Assembly: GCF_033170385.1 (NCBI RefSeq)
Contig: NZ_CP126170.1
Span: forward strand, 2,008,001 to 2,072,000
Direction: 5' to 3'
DNA from: Xanthomonas rydalmerensis
GTDB taxonomy: Bacteria; Pseudomonadota; Gammaproteobacteria; Xanthomonadales; Xanthomonadaceae
Length of the DNA: 64,000 bases
The notes beneath the pieces are model-generated. The model searched no databases, was not told where the DNA came from, and saw only the letters and a program-made list of their open reading frames with translations. Of the stretch, positions 53,266 to 61,685 are shown one piece after another. Both the position numbers and the translations under genes were made by a program. Position 1 is the stretch's first letter; the number at the start of each line of letters is the position of its first letter.

Positions 53266-53597
53266 GCCCGTACCCTCACCCCAACCCCTCTCCCGGTGGG
53301 AGAGGGGCTAGCGCTTCCCTTCTCCCTGCGGGAGAAGGTGCCCCGAAGGGGCGGATGAGGGTACGGGCGAAGCCTCGAAATGCTTGCTGCCGCCAGGCGC
53401 TCCGTGGCGGCCGTACCCTCACCCCAACCCCTCTCCCGGTGGGAGAGGGGCTAGCGCTTCCCTTCTCCCTGCGGGAGACGGTGCCCCGCAGGGGCGGATG
53501 AGGGTACGGGCGAAGCTTCGAATACTTGCTGCCGCCAGGAGTTCCATGGCGGTCGTACCCTCACCCCAATCCCTCTCCCGGTGGGAGAGGGGCTGAT
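53266..53597. repeat. Tandem ~143-bp palindromic repeat units (about 2.4 copies), inverted relative to 7298
   Basis: Each unit starts TACCCTCACCCCAACCCC (copies at 53271, 53414 and a partial at 53556), followed by CTCTCCCGGTGGGAGAG, TTCTCCCTGCGGGAGA and GGCGGATGAGGGTACGGGC. Spacings are 143 and 142. It is the inverse of the element at 7298-7720. It fills most of the 412-base gap between the small membrane protein and the amidinotransferase-fold gene. Confidence 0.9.
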
Positions 53598-53624
53598 TCT
53601 GCGTCTCACGGGAGCATCTTTGGC

Positions 53625-54527
53625 TTATTCGTCCAGCCGCAGCGTCAGGCATTTGGCGGCGCCGCCGGCCTTGAGGAATTCGTCCAGCGGGGTCTGCACC
53701 ACGCGGTAGCCGATCGCGGCCAGCGCGGCGCATAGCGTGGGCGAGGCGCGGTTGAGCAGCAGGGTGTCGTCCAGGTCCACCGCGTTGCAGGCGAAGGCGA
53801 GGGCGTCGGCCTCGCCGACGGCGATGCGCCGCGAGGCCGGGATGTGCTGGGCGATCGCCTGCTGCGCGTCGGCATCGAACGCGGCCGGGTAGTACAGCAG
53901 GTAGCCGTCGCGCAGCGGGCAGAAGCAGGTGTCCAGGTGATAGAAGCGCGCGTCGACCAGGCGCAGCGGCACGACTTCGATGTCCAGCAGGTCGGTCAGT
54001 TCGTGCGCGGCGGCCAGGTCGCTGCGGTGGCCGTGGCCCATCCACAGCCGGCGTGCGCCGCGGTCCAGCAGTGCGTCGCCGGCGCCTTCGAAATACACCT
54101 GCTCCGGCAGTTCGCGGATGCGCAGCCCGGCCTGGCGACACCAGGCGGTGAACAAGGCTTCCTCGCCACGGCGTTCGGCGTGGCGGAAGCGGCTGGGCAC
54201 GAAGCGGTCGCCAAGCACCAGGCCGGCGTTGGCGCTGAACACCATGTCCGGCAGCCCCGGGGCGGCGGCGATGCAGTCGACGCGCGCTCCTGCCGCCTCG
54301 GCGGCGGCCACCAGCGCGTTCCACTGCGCCTGCGCCCGCTCGCGGCTGGCGGCGTGGACGTTGCCTTCCATCCAGGGGTTGATCACGTAGTCCACCGCGA
54401 AGTGCTGCGGCGCGCACATCAGCAGGCGGTGGCCATGGCCGGCGGCGCTGCGGAACTGCGGCTCGGGGGAGGCGAGGGCCATGTCGGTCTCGTCGGCCAG
54501 GCCGCCAGCAAGGACGTTCTCGATCAT
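53625..54527 (-). CDS. Amidinotransferase/dimethylargininase-like (GME fold) enzyme
   Basis: A 300-residue guanidine-modifying enzyme of the five-fold propeller superfamily. It has LPDMVFSANAGLVLGD, YFEGAGDAL, FYHLDTCFCPL (catalytic His) and GGAAKCLTLRLDE at the C-terminus with the nucleophilic Cys, so the Cys-His-Glu/Asp triad is present. The family covers dimethylarginine hydrolase, arginine dihydrolase and amidinotransferases; which reaction it performs is not clear. ATG 54527 is used, because sequence further upstream is repeat-rich. Confidence 0.83.
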   Translation of the reverse strand: MIENVLAGGLADETDMALASPEPQFRSAAGHGHRLLMCAPQHFAVDYVINPWMEGNVHAASRERAQAQWNALVAAAEAAGARVDCIAAAPGLPDMVFSANAGLVLGDRFVPSRFRHAERRGEEALFTAWCRQAGLRIRELPEQVYFEGAGDALLDRGARRLWMGHGHRSDLAAAHELTDLLDIEVVPLRLVDARFYHLDTCFCPLRDGYLLYYPAAFDADAQQAIAQHIPASRRIAVGEADALAFACNAVDLDDTLLLNRASPTLCAALAAIGYRVVQTPLDEFLKAGGAAKCLTLRLDE

Positions 54528-54602
54528 GCGCGCACTCCGCGTCGGGGATGCGCGCCACGCTAGCGACGCCGTGTTGCGAGGACATGTCGGTGGACTGGTG
54601 GC

Positions 54603-54819
54603 GGGATTGGGGATTCGGGATTCGGGATTGGGGATTCGTGCAAGCAGAACCGCGCGCGCTGCGGGCCTGCTGGCGTTAGCGTGCGTGGTCGTGGTCCAGC
54701 GGCGAGCAACCGGGAGTTTTGAAACGCCACGCATCCTTGCCGACTACGCGATCCTGCCCCCGATTCCCGATTCCCGATTCCCCAATCCCCAATCCCCAAT
54801 CCCCAATCCCCAATCCCGG
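54603..54819. repeat. Two opposed heptamer runs (54603-54637 and 54761-54819)
   Basis: The first run is GGGATTGGGGATTC-type; the second is its complement (CCCGATTCCCGATTCCCCAATC), with five successive CCCCAAT units. The opposite orientations could fold into a stem of 35 bp or more with a ~125-base loop. They fill most of the 304-base gap between the amidinotransferase-fold gene and the CMD gene. Confidence 0.87.
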
Positions 54820-54831
54820 CGCGCAGCGCCT

Positions 54832-55272
54832 TTACGGCAGCGCCGGCTGCAGACCCACGCCCAGCCGGTTCCAGGCGTTGATCACCGCCACGGCCATGGT
54901 CAGGGCGCTGATCCCGGCCGGATCGAACTGCGCCACCAGCGCGTCGTAGACGGCCTGCGGCGGCGCGCCGGCGGGCAGCGTGGTCAGCGTTTCGGCCCAG
55001 TCCAGCGCGGCGCGCTCGCGTGCGTCGAAGAAGCGACTGTCGCGCCAGGCGGCGAGGGTATCGAGCTTGCGTGGCTCGGTGCCGGCCTTGCGCAGGGCGG
55101 TGGCATGCATGTCGATGCAGTAGGCGCAGCCGTTGAGCTGGGAGACGCGCAGGAACACCAGTTCGGCGAGGGCGCTGCCAAGCACGCCATCGTGCACGTG
55201 CTGGCTGGCGGTCAGCAGGGCACGGAACGCTTCGGGTTCGTGGCGGGTGTAGTCGATGCGGTGGAAGTGCAT
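54832..55272 (-). CDS. Carboxymuconolactone decarboxylase family protein (AhpD-like)
   Basis: A 146-residue AhpD-like protein with the redox motif CAYCIDMH (C-x-x-C-x-x-x-H) near residue 49. Such proteins often act as peroxidase-linked reductants or have unknown substrates. It lies 84 bases after the ECF41 sigma gene, the classic ECF41 partner arrangement, and a TGTCACA-N16-CGTC element precedes it. Confidence 0.92.
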   Translation of the reverse strand: MHFHRIDYTRHEPEAFRALLTASQHVHDGVLGSALAELVFLRVSQLNGCAYCIDMHATALRKAGTEPRKLDTLAAWRDSRFFDARERAALDWAETLTTLPAGAPPQAVYDALVAQFDPAGISALTMAVAVINAWNRLGVGLQPALP

Positions 55273-55316
55273 GGTGGGTCGCTCATGGCGGACACCGTGG
55301 CCGCCTTCCCCTCCAG

Positions 55317-55343
55317 GACGCGGCTGCGCGCGCCGATGTGACA
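55317..55343 (-). promoter_or_regulatory. Putative ECF41 promoter of the CMD gene
   Basis: On the minus strand: TGTCACA (55343-55337), a 16-base spacer and CGTC (55320-55317). From memory this matches the reported ECF41-type promoter (TGTCACA near -35, CGTC near -10). Transcription would start near 55310, about 40 bases before the CMD ATG. Confidence 0.75.
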
Positions 55344-55356
55344 GCGCCGCCGCAGG

Positions 55357-56229
55357 TCAGTCGCGGCCGGCTGCAGGCGGCGCCGGCAGCTTGTCCGGGT
55401 TCATCAGGGTCAGCACCTCGGCGATGCGCTCGCCGTCGATGACCAGCAGCGTCGCCGAATGCAGCCGCGGCCCCAGGAAGCGCAGGATCGCCGGTTCGCC
55501 GTTGACCGTGCCGATCCGCGTCTGCAGGCCCAGGTCGCGCCGCGCCAGCGCCCAGTACAGCCGGCCGATGCGCTCGGCGCCGTGCAAAGGGCGCAGGCTG
55601 GCGGTGACCTTGCCGCCGCCGTCGGAGCGCAACTGGGCGTCGGCATGCAGCAAGGCGGCGATGGCGGCGCGGTCGCCGCGCTGCGAGGCGTGCAGGAAGC
55701 GCTCCAGCAACTGGCGGTGGCGCTCGGGGGTGACCGCGAAGCGCGCCTGGCCCTGGCCGAGCCGCTCGCGCGCCCGGTGCACCAGTTGCCGGCAGCCGGC
55801 CTCGCTGCGTTCCAGGGCGCGGCCGATCTGCGCGTAGTCGTAGTCGAACGCCTCCTTCAGCAGGAACGCCGCGCGCTCGTGCGGACCGAGCCGCTCCAAC
55901 AATGCCAGGAACGCCACCGACACCTGCTCGGCGCGGTCATGGCGCTCGGCCGGGTCGGCGTCGTCGGCGATCTCCAGCGGCTCGGGCAGCCACGGGCCGA
56001 CGTAGTGGACGCGGGCGCTGCGCGCCGCGCGCAGGCGGTCCAGGCCGAGCCGGGTGGTGGCGGTCACCAGCCAGGCTTCGGGGTCGCGGATCGCGCCACG
56101 GTCGCTGGCCTGCCAGCGCAGCCAGGCGTCCTGCACGGTGTCCTCGGCGTCGGCGCGGCTGCCGAGCAGGCGGTAGGCCAGGCCGAACAGCCTGGCGCGG
56201 TGGGATTCGAAGGTCGGATCGTGGGTCAT
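55357..56229 (-). CDS. ECF41-type sigma factor with SnoaL-like C-terminal extension
   Basis: A 290-residue sigma factor: region 2 (about 10-75, FGLAYRLLGSRADAEDTVQDAWLRW), region 4 (about 105-160) and a C-terminal NTF2/SnoaL-like domain (about 170-285) that in ECF41 proteins regulates activity in place of an anti-sigma. Two diagnostic motifs are visible: WLPEP in the linker (residues 80-84) and NPDK near the C-terminus (277-280). The CMD-family gene follows on the same strand. Confidence 0.93.
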   Translation of the reverse strand: MTHDPTFESHRARLFGLAYRLLGSRADAEDTVQDAWLRWQASDRGAIRDPEAWLVTATTRLGLDRLRAARSARVHYVGPWLPEPLEIADDADPAERHDRAEQVSVAFLALLERLGPHERAAFLLKEAFDYDYAQIGRALERSEAGCRQLVHRARERLGQGQARFAVTPERHRQLLERFLHASQRGDRAAIAALLHADAQLRSDGGGKVTASLRPLHGAERIGRLYWALARRDLGLQTRIGTVNGEPAILRFLGPRLHSATLLVIDGERIAEVLTLMNPDKLPAPPAAGRD

Positions 56230-56238
56230 GACGACCAG

Positions 56239-56265
56239 GACGGAACAGGGCGTGCCGGCGTGACA
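56239..56265 (-). promoter_or_regulatory. Putative ECF41 autoregulatory promoter, nearly leaderless
   Basis: On the minus strand: TGTCACG (56265-56259), a 16-base spacer and CGTC (56242-56239), only 9 bases before the sigma ATG (56229). With a start site 5-8 bases after the -10 element, the mRNA would begin at or within a few bases of the start codon. It has the same spacing as the CMD element with one mismatch in the -35. Confidence 0.65.
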
Positions 56266-56330
56266 CCGGGCGGGGCCGCCACTTTGCCCTAAAATGGGCG
56301 GGTTTCCCCCCGCCAGCCGCAGAGCCAGCC

Positions 56331-57851
56331 GTGACCTCGATCAAGCAGGAAGACCTCATCCAGTCCGTCGCCGACGCGCTGCAGTACATCAGCTACTACC
56401 ACCCGGTCGACTACATCAAGAATCTCTCCGCGGCCTACGAGCGCGAGCAGTCGCCGGCGGCCAAGGACGCCATCGCGCAGATCCTGATCAACTCGCGGAT
56501 GTGCGCCGAGGGCCACCGGCCGATCTGCCAGGACACCGGCATCGTCACCGTGTTCCTCGAGATCGGCATGAACGTGCGCTGGGACGACGCCACCATGGGC
56601 GTGGAGGACATGGTCAACGAGGGCGTGCGCCGCGCCTACAACCATCCGGACAACAAGCTGCGCGCCTCGGTGCTGGCCGACCCGGCCGGCAAGCGCCAAA
56701 ACACCAAGGACAACACCCCGGCGGTGGTCAACGTGAAGGTTGTCCCCGGCGACACCGTCGACGTCATCGTCGCGGCCAAGGGCGGCGGCTCGGAGGCCAA
56801 GAGCAAGTTCGCCATGCTCAACCCGTCCGATTCCATCGTCGACTGGGTGCTCAAGACCGTGCCGACCATGGGCGCTGGCTGGTGCCCGCCGGGCATGCTC
56901 GGCATCGGCATCGGCGGCACCGCCGAGAAGGCGATGCTGCTGGCCAAGGAAGCGCTGATGGAGCCGATCGACATCGTCGATCTGCAGGCCCGCGGCGCGT
57001 CCAACCGTGCCGAGGAGCTGCGCCTGGAGTTGTATGAGAAGGTCAACGCGCTGGGCATCGGCGCGCAGGGCCTGGGCGGCCTGACCACGGTGCTGGACAT
57101 CAAGGTCAAGGACTACCCGACCCACGCCGCCAACCTGCCGGTGGCGCTGATCCCCAACTGCGCTGCCACCCGCCATGCGCATTTCACCCTGGACGGCAGC
57201 GGCGCGGTGATGCTGGATCCGCCGTCTCTGGAAGACTGGCCCAAGCTGACCTACAACCCGACCAACGCGCGCCGGGTGAACCTGGACACCATCACTCGCG
57301 AGGAAGTGGCCAGCTTCAAGCCGGGCGAGACGATCCTGCTCAACGGCAAGCTGCTGACCGGCCGCGACGCCGCGCACAAGCGCATGATCGACATGCTCAA
57401 CCGCGGCGAGACGCTGCCGGTGGACTTCACCAACCGCTTCATCTACTACGTCGGCCCGGTCGATCCGGTGCGCGACGAAGTGGTCGGCCCGGCCGGCCCC
57501 ACCACCGCCACGCGCATGGACAAGTTCACCCGGCAGATGCTGGAGCAGACCGGCCTGCTGGGCATGGTCGGCAAGTCCGAGCGCGGCGATGCGGCGATCG
57601 CCGCGATCCGCGACAACAAGGCGGTGTACCTGATGGCGGTCGGCGGCTCGGCCTACCTGGTGTCCAAGGCGATCAAGGCCAGCAAGGTGCTGGCCTTCGA
57701 AGACCTGGGCATGGAGGCGATCTACGAGTTCGAGGTCAAGGACATGCCGGTGACCGTGGCGGTCGACTCGAGCGGCGAGTCGGTGCACAAGACCGGCCCG
57801 CGCGAGTGGCAGGCGCGTATCGGCAAGATCCCGGTGGTGGTCGAGGCCTGA
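56331..57851 (+). CDS. fumA: Fumarate hydratase, class I (single chain)
   Basis: Iron-sulfur fumarase interconverting fumarate and malate in the TCA cycle. The 506-residue protein starts at a GTG. [4Fe-4S] Cys candidates are in PICQDTGIV, GAGWCPPGML and IPNCAATRHAHF, with GIGIGGTAEKAM and VGPAGPTTATRMD as substrate-binding regions typical of the FumA/FumB class. Class I fumarase is oxidant-sensitive. A class II enzyme may exist elsewhere. GST and copper genes follow. Confidence 0.95.
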   Translation: MTSIKQEDLIQSVADALQYISYYHPVDYIKNLSAAYEREQSPAAKDAIAQILINSRMCAEGHRPICQDTGIVTVFLEIGMNVRWDDATMGVEDMVNEGVRRAYNHPDNKLRASVLADPAGKRQNTKDNTPAVVNVKVVPGDTVDVIVAAKGGGSEAKSKFAMLNPSDSIVDWVLKTVPTMGAGWCPPGMLGIGIGGTAEKAMLLAKEALMEPIDIVDLQARGASNRAEELRLELYEKVNALGIGAQGLGGLTTVLDIKVKDYPTHAANLPVALIPNCAATRHAHFTLDGSGAVMLDPPSLEDWPKLTYNPTNARRVNLDTITREEVASFKPGETILLNGKLLTGRDAAHKRMIDMLNRGETLPVDFTNRFIYYVGPVDPVRDEVVGPAGPTTATRMDKFTRQMLEQTGLLGMVGKSERGDAAIAAIRDNKAVYLMAVGGSAYLVSKAIKASKVLAFEDLGMEAIYEFEVKDMPVTVAVDSSGESVHKTGPREWQARIGKIPVVVEA

Positions 57852-57961
57852 TCGGCCGCACCGCGGAACGCCGGCGAGGACGCCGGCGTTCCGCGTGGCG
57901 CTGGCGGTGCGCCGGCGTCGCGGCAATAATCGGCGCTGGTTCCGCCTCCGGGGAAAGCGTC

Positions 57962-58597
57962 GTGTCCATCGTGCTTTACGGCTCGCCCAGTACCGCCTCG
58001 TTCGTCGTGCACTGGTTGCTGATCGAACTGCAGGTCGATTTCGAACTGCGCATGCTCGATTTCGAGCGCCAGGAGCAGAAACGCCCCGAGTACCTGGCGA
58101 TCAATCCGCAGGGGCGGGTACCGACCCTGTTGCTGGACGGGCAGGTGCTGACCGAGTCGGTCGCCATCGCCATGCACCTGGCCGACCTCTATCCGCACGC
58201 CGGCCTGGCGCCGCCCCCCGGCACCCCCGAGCGCGCGGCCTACTATCGCTGGATGCTGTTCGGCGCCTATACCCTGATGCCGGCCTACCGCGACTGGTTC
58301 TATCCCGACGAACCGGCCGGCGCCGACAACGCCGAGCGCGTGCGCGCCAGCGCCCGCGCATTCCTGGAAAAAGCCTGGGACGAGGTGGCCACGCACCTGG
58401 AGCAGGGCGGCCCCTACCTGCTGGGCGAGCACTGCAGCGCCGCCGACTTCGTGCTGGTCATGCTGATGCGCTGGTCGCGCAACATGCCACGGCCCACCGA
58501 CAGCTGGCCGGCGCTGAAGGCCATGGCCGAGCGGATGAAGGCGCGCCCGGCGTTCCACGAGACCTATCGGCGGGAAGGCATTACCGACTGGATGTGA
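57962..58597 (+). CDS. Glutathione S-transferase family protein (second)
   Basis: A 211-residue GST-fold protein starting at a GTG. VSIVLYGSPSTASFVVHWLLIEL gives the N-terminal strand with a Ser at the active position (SPSTAS), then NPQGRVPTLLLDGQVLTESVAIAMHLADLYP (cis-Pro and glutathione-binding Glu/Ser). The C-terminal helical domain contains LGEHCSAADFVLVMLMRWS. It is unlike the GST at 16235. Substrate unknown. Confidence 0.9.
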   Translation: MSIVLYGSPSTASFVVHWLLIELQVDFELRMLDFERQEQKRPEYLAINPQGRVPTLLLDGQVLTESVAIAMHLADLYPHAGLAPPPGTPERAAYYRWMLFGAYTLMPAYRDWFYPDEPAGADNAERVRASARAFLEKAWDEVATHLEQGGPYLLGEHCSAADFVLVMLMRWSRNMPRPTDSWPALKAMAERMKARPAFHETYRREGITDWM

Positions 58598-58737
58598 GCA
58601 GGGTGCGGGTGCGCTGATCGGAAGCGACGGCGGCTGCATTGCCTGGCGTCGGCTATCGGGTTTTTCCGGCAGTTTTCTGCGGCAACGAAACAGCACTCGC
58701 GGAAGCTGCGCAAGCGGTTTCGTCTTGCGCTCTATAT

Positions 58738-58773
58738 TGGAGTCGAACCAACGACTGGAGTCGAACCAACGAC
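58738..58773. repeat. Tandem 18-bp repeat resembling a tRNA T-arm
   Basis: tggagtcgaaccaacgac occurs twice head to tail (58738-58755 and 58756-58773), perfectly. On the minus strand each copy reads gtcgttggttcgactcca, like the T-stem/loop of a tRNA (GGTTCGA). No acceptor stem, anticodon arm or complete tRNA surrounds it. It is probably a tRNA-derived fragment that duplicated. The rest of the ~300-base gap between the GST and DUF2946 genes shows nothing clear. Confidence 0.6.
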
Positions 58774-58894
58774 GCGCGGATCAACAGGCACTGCGCTGAC
58801 CGCTCGCGTGGTTTGCCGTCCCCATCCTGCGTCACGTTGTCGCACCCGGCACCGCGGTCGGCTCGCTGTCGGTGCTGCCGCCTAGAATGACGCG

Positions 58895-59338
58895 GTGTCC
58901 GCCCTCCGTGCTCCCGCCCGACTGCGCCGCCTGATGCGTTGGCCTGCCTTGCTGGCCGCGCTGTTGCTGGTGGTCGCGCCGGTGGCCAGCCGGTTGCTGG
59001 AGGCCGCAAGCCTGCCGGTGCCGATGTGCACCTCGGCCGGATTGCAGGCCGCCGCGGACGTGCTGCCGCAGCACGCTGCCGTCCACGCCGGTCATGACGA
59101 CGCGTCGGGCGCGCAGCGCGACCATGGCCCGGCGCATGCCGCCTGCGACTACTGCGTGCTCGCCGCGCGGCTGCTGCCGTGGCTGGCGATCGTCCTGCTG
59201 CTGGCCGCGTCGCTGCCGGCGCCGAGGGCCACCACGCTGCTGCGCCATCGTGTCCATGCCGCCGTGCGCTGGCGCGCGCACGGCGCACGCGGGCCGCCAG
59301 TTGTTCTCCAGAACGCTCTCCTGTTTCCGGTGCGCTAG
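58895..59338 (+). CDS. DUF2946 protein, His/Met/Cys-rich exported loop
   Basis: A 147-residue membrane protein starting at a GTG (an ATG at 58934 is the alternative). A hydrophobic helix (about 15-38) is followed by a metal-ligand-rich loop (MCTSAGLQ...LPQHAAVHAGHDDASGAQRDHGPAHAACDYC, given in part) and a second helix (LLPWLAIVLLLAASLPAP). DUF2946 proteins are often found with copper genes. The copper receptor gene follows after 34 bases. Role in periplasmic copper handling is likely but unproven. Confidence 0.83.
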   Translation: MSALRAPARLRRLMRWPALLAALLLVVAPVASRLLEAASLPVPMCTSAGLQAAADVLPQHAAVHAGHDDASGAQRDHGPAHAACDYCVLAARLLPWLAIVLLLAASLPAPRATTLLRHRVHAAVRWRAHGARGPPVVLQNALLFPVR

Positions 59339-59372
59339 GCGCGCCGGCGCCGTTCTTTTCTGGAGTTCCCTC

Positions 59373-61427
59373 ATGCCTCAGTTCCTGCCGTCGCCCGCGC
59401 GGGCGGCGTTGTCGTGCTGCATCCTCGCGAGCCTGTTTCCCGCCGCCGGCCACGCCGAGACGCCCGATGCCACCACCCTCGACCGGATGCAGGTGACCGC
59501 CACCGCGCCGGTCGCGCCGCTGACCTGGACGGTCGATCCGAAACTGCCGCGGCAGCCGGTGCCGGCCAGCGATGGCGCCGACTATCTGAAGACCGTGCCG
59601 GGCTTCGCCGCGATCCGCAACGGTGGCACCAACGGCGATCCGGTGCTGCGCGGCATGTTCGGCTCGCGGCTCAACGTGCTCAGCAACGACGGCACCCTGG
59701 TCGGGGCCTGCCCGGCGCGGATGGACAACGCCTTGTCCTACATCGCCCCGGAAACCTTCGACCGGCTCACCATCGTCAAGGGCCCGCAGACCGTGCGCTG
59801 GGGACCCGGCGCCTCCGCCGGCACCGTGCGTTTCGAGCGCGACACGCCGCATTACGCGGCGCCGACGCTGGAAGGCGAGGCCAGCGCGCTGGTCGGCTCC
59901 TGGAACCGCAACGACCAGACCCTCGACCTGCGCGGCGGCAACCGCAGCGGCTACGCCCGCGTGGACGCCAACCGCTCCGAGTCCGGCGACTACCGCGATG
60001 GCGATGACGCGGTGGTGCCGTCGCGCTGGCGCAAGTGGAATGCCGATGCCGCGGTCGGCTGGACCCCGGATCCGGACACCGTGCTGGAACTCTCCGCCGG
60101 CACCGGTGACGGTCTGGCCCGCTACGCGGGGCGCAGCATGGACGGCGTCCAGTTCCGCCGCCGAAGCTATGCCGCGCGCTTCGAGCGCACCGATCTGCCC
60201 GGCGCCTGGGAAGCGCTGCGCGGCAATGCCTATGTCAACGACGCCGACCACGTCATGGACAACTACACGCTGCGCCGGCCCAACCCGCAGTCGGCGATGC
60301 CGATGCCGATGGCCTCCAACGTGGACCGGCGCACCAGCGGCGGGCGCGTGGAATCGGAGTGGCGCTGGGAGCAGATCGTGGTCCAGGCCGGCGTCGATAC
60401 CCAGCAAAGCCGCCACCGCGACCGCAGCGCCAGCGGCGAGGGCGTGTACCGGAGCCTGCCGTGGCGCACCGACGCGCGGTTCGACAACCTCGGCGCCTTT
60501 ACCGAAGCCACCTTCGGTGCCGGCACGGCGCAGCGCTGGATCGCCGGCCTGCGCCTAGACCGCGCGCAGGTCGAGGACACCCGCCGCAGCGTCGGCATGA
60601 TGGGCATGCCCAATCCCACCGCCGGGCAGACGCGCAGCGAAGACCTGGGCAGCGGCTTCCTGCGCGTGGAACGCAACCTCTCGGCCGACACCGTCTGGTA
60701 TGCCGGCTTCGGCCGCAGCGCGCGCATGCCCGACTACTGGGAACTGTTCTCGGCCGACATGGGCCCGATGGGCACGGCCAATGCGTTCGCCGGGCTGCGC
60801 CCCGAGCGCACCACCCAGCTCGACCTCGGCCTGCAGTACCGCGGCGCGTCCGTGCAGAGCTGGGTCTCCGCCTATGCCGGGCGGGTGCAGGACTTCATCC
60901 TGTTCACCTACGCCGACGGCGGCATGATGGGCACTACCACCCGTGTCGACAACGTCGATGCGCGCATTGCCGGCGCCGAGGCGGGAGTGGACTGGCAGCC
61001 GCGGCAGGGTCTGACCCTCGGCGGCACGCTGGCCTATGCCTGGGGCGAGAACCGCAGCGACGGCACGCCGTTGCCGCAGATGCCGCCGCTGGAATCGCGG
61101 CTACGGCTGGAGTGGGAAGGGCAGCGCTGGTCGGCTGGGGCGCTGCTGCGCGCGGTCGCGCGGCAGGGACGGGTGGCGCTGGACCAGGGCAACGTGGTCG
61201 GCCGCGACCTCGGCCGCAGTGCCGGCTTCGCCACGCTGGGGCTGAGCGGTGGCTACCGGGTGAGCGCGGCGTTGCGGCTGAGCGCCGGCATCGACAACGT
61301 GTTCGACCGGCGCTACAGCGAACATCTCAACCTCGCCGGCAGCGCCGACTTCGGCTTTCCGGCCGATCCGGTGCGCATTGCCGAACCGGGCCGCAACCTG
61401 TGGTTGAAGGGCAACTACCGGTTCTGA
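59373..61427 (+). CDS. oprC: TonB-dependent copper receptor (OprC/NosA-like)
   Basis: A 684-residue outer-membrane receptor: signal peptide, plug domain with DYLKTVPGFAAIRNGGTNGDPVLRGMFGSRL and CPARMDN (a Cys-x-x-x-Met pattern typical of OprC copper binding), then a beta-barrel ending GNYRF with a terminal Phe. Met-rich loops (SAMPMPMASN, SVGMMGMPNP, ADGGMMGTTT) fit copper binding. Copper uptake feeds cytochrome oxidases or other cuproenzymes. Probably in one unit with the DUF2946 gene. Confidence 0.93.
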   Translation: MPQFLPSPARAALSCCILASLFPAAGHAETPDATTLDRMQVTATAPVAPLTWTVDPKLPRQPVPASDGADYLKTVPGFAAIRNGGTNGDPVLRGMFGSRLNVLSNDGTLVGACPARMDNALSYIAPETFDRLTIVKGPQTVRWGPGASAGTVRFERDTPHYAAPTLEGEASALVGSWNRNDQTLDLRGGNRSGYARVDANRSESGDYRDGDDAVVPSRWRKWNADAAVGWTPDPDTVLELSAGTGDGLARYAGRSMDGVQFRRRSYAARFERTDLPGAWEALRGNAYVNDADHVMDNYTLRRPNPQSAMPMPMASNVDRRTSGGRVESEWRWEQIVVQAGVDTQQSRHRDRSASGEGVYRSLPWRTDARFDNLGAFTEATFGAGTAQRWIAGLRLDRAQVEDTRRSVGMMGMPNPTAGQTRSEDLGSGFLRVERNLSADTVWYAGFGRSARMPDYWELFSADMGPMGTANAFAGLRPERTTQLDLGLQYRGASVQSWVSAYAGRVQDFILFTYADGGMMGTTTRVDNVDARIAGAEAGVDWQPRQGLTLGGTLAYAWGENRSDGTPLPQMPPLESRLRLEWEGQRWSAGALLRAVARQGRVALDQGNVVGRDLGRSAGFATLGLSGGYRVSAALRLSAGIDNVFDRRYSEHLNLAGSADFGFPADPVRIAEPGRNLWLKGNYRF

Positions 61428-61685
61428 GCGATCGGCGATCGGCGATCGGTGGGCGCGGTCGCATGGCGACTGCGCCGCCATCGGGGTAGGGCGCTGATGT
61501 GCGCCCAGGCACAACGCATGCAGCTCTCATCGAGGCGGCGCCGCATACGAAAAACTTCAACGCTGCCTGCGTCCGTCGTGACTGCAGCAATCCAGACGTC
61601 CGCGGGTCGCGCGCGGAATGCGCGACCAGCACACGCGACGCCCGCCAGTCGGGCGCCGCGCGTGCCGCTCAGGCGTGGCGTTGGC

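Noticed and set aside
58738..58773. T-arm-like repeat considered as a tRNA gene
   Set aside because: No acceptor stem, D-arm or anticodon arm can be drawn around it.
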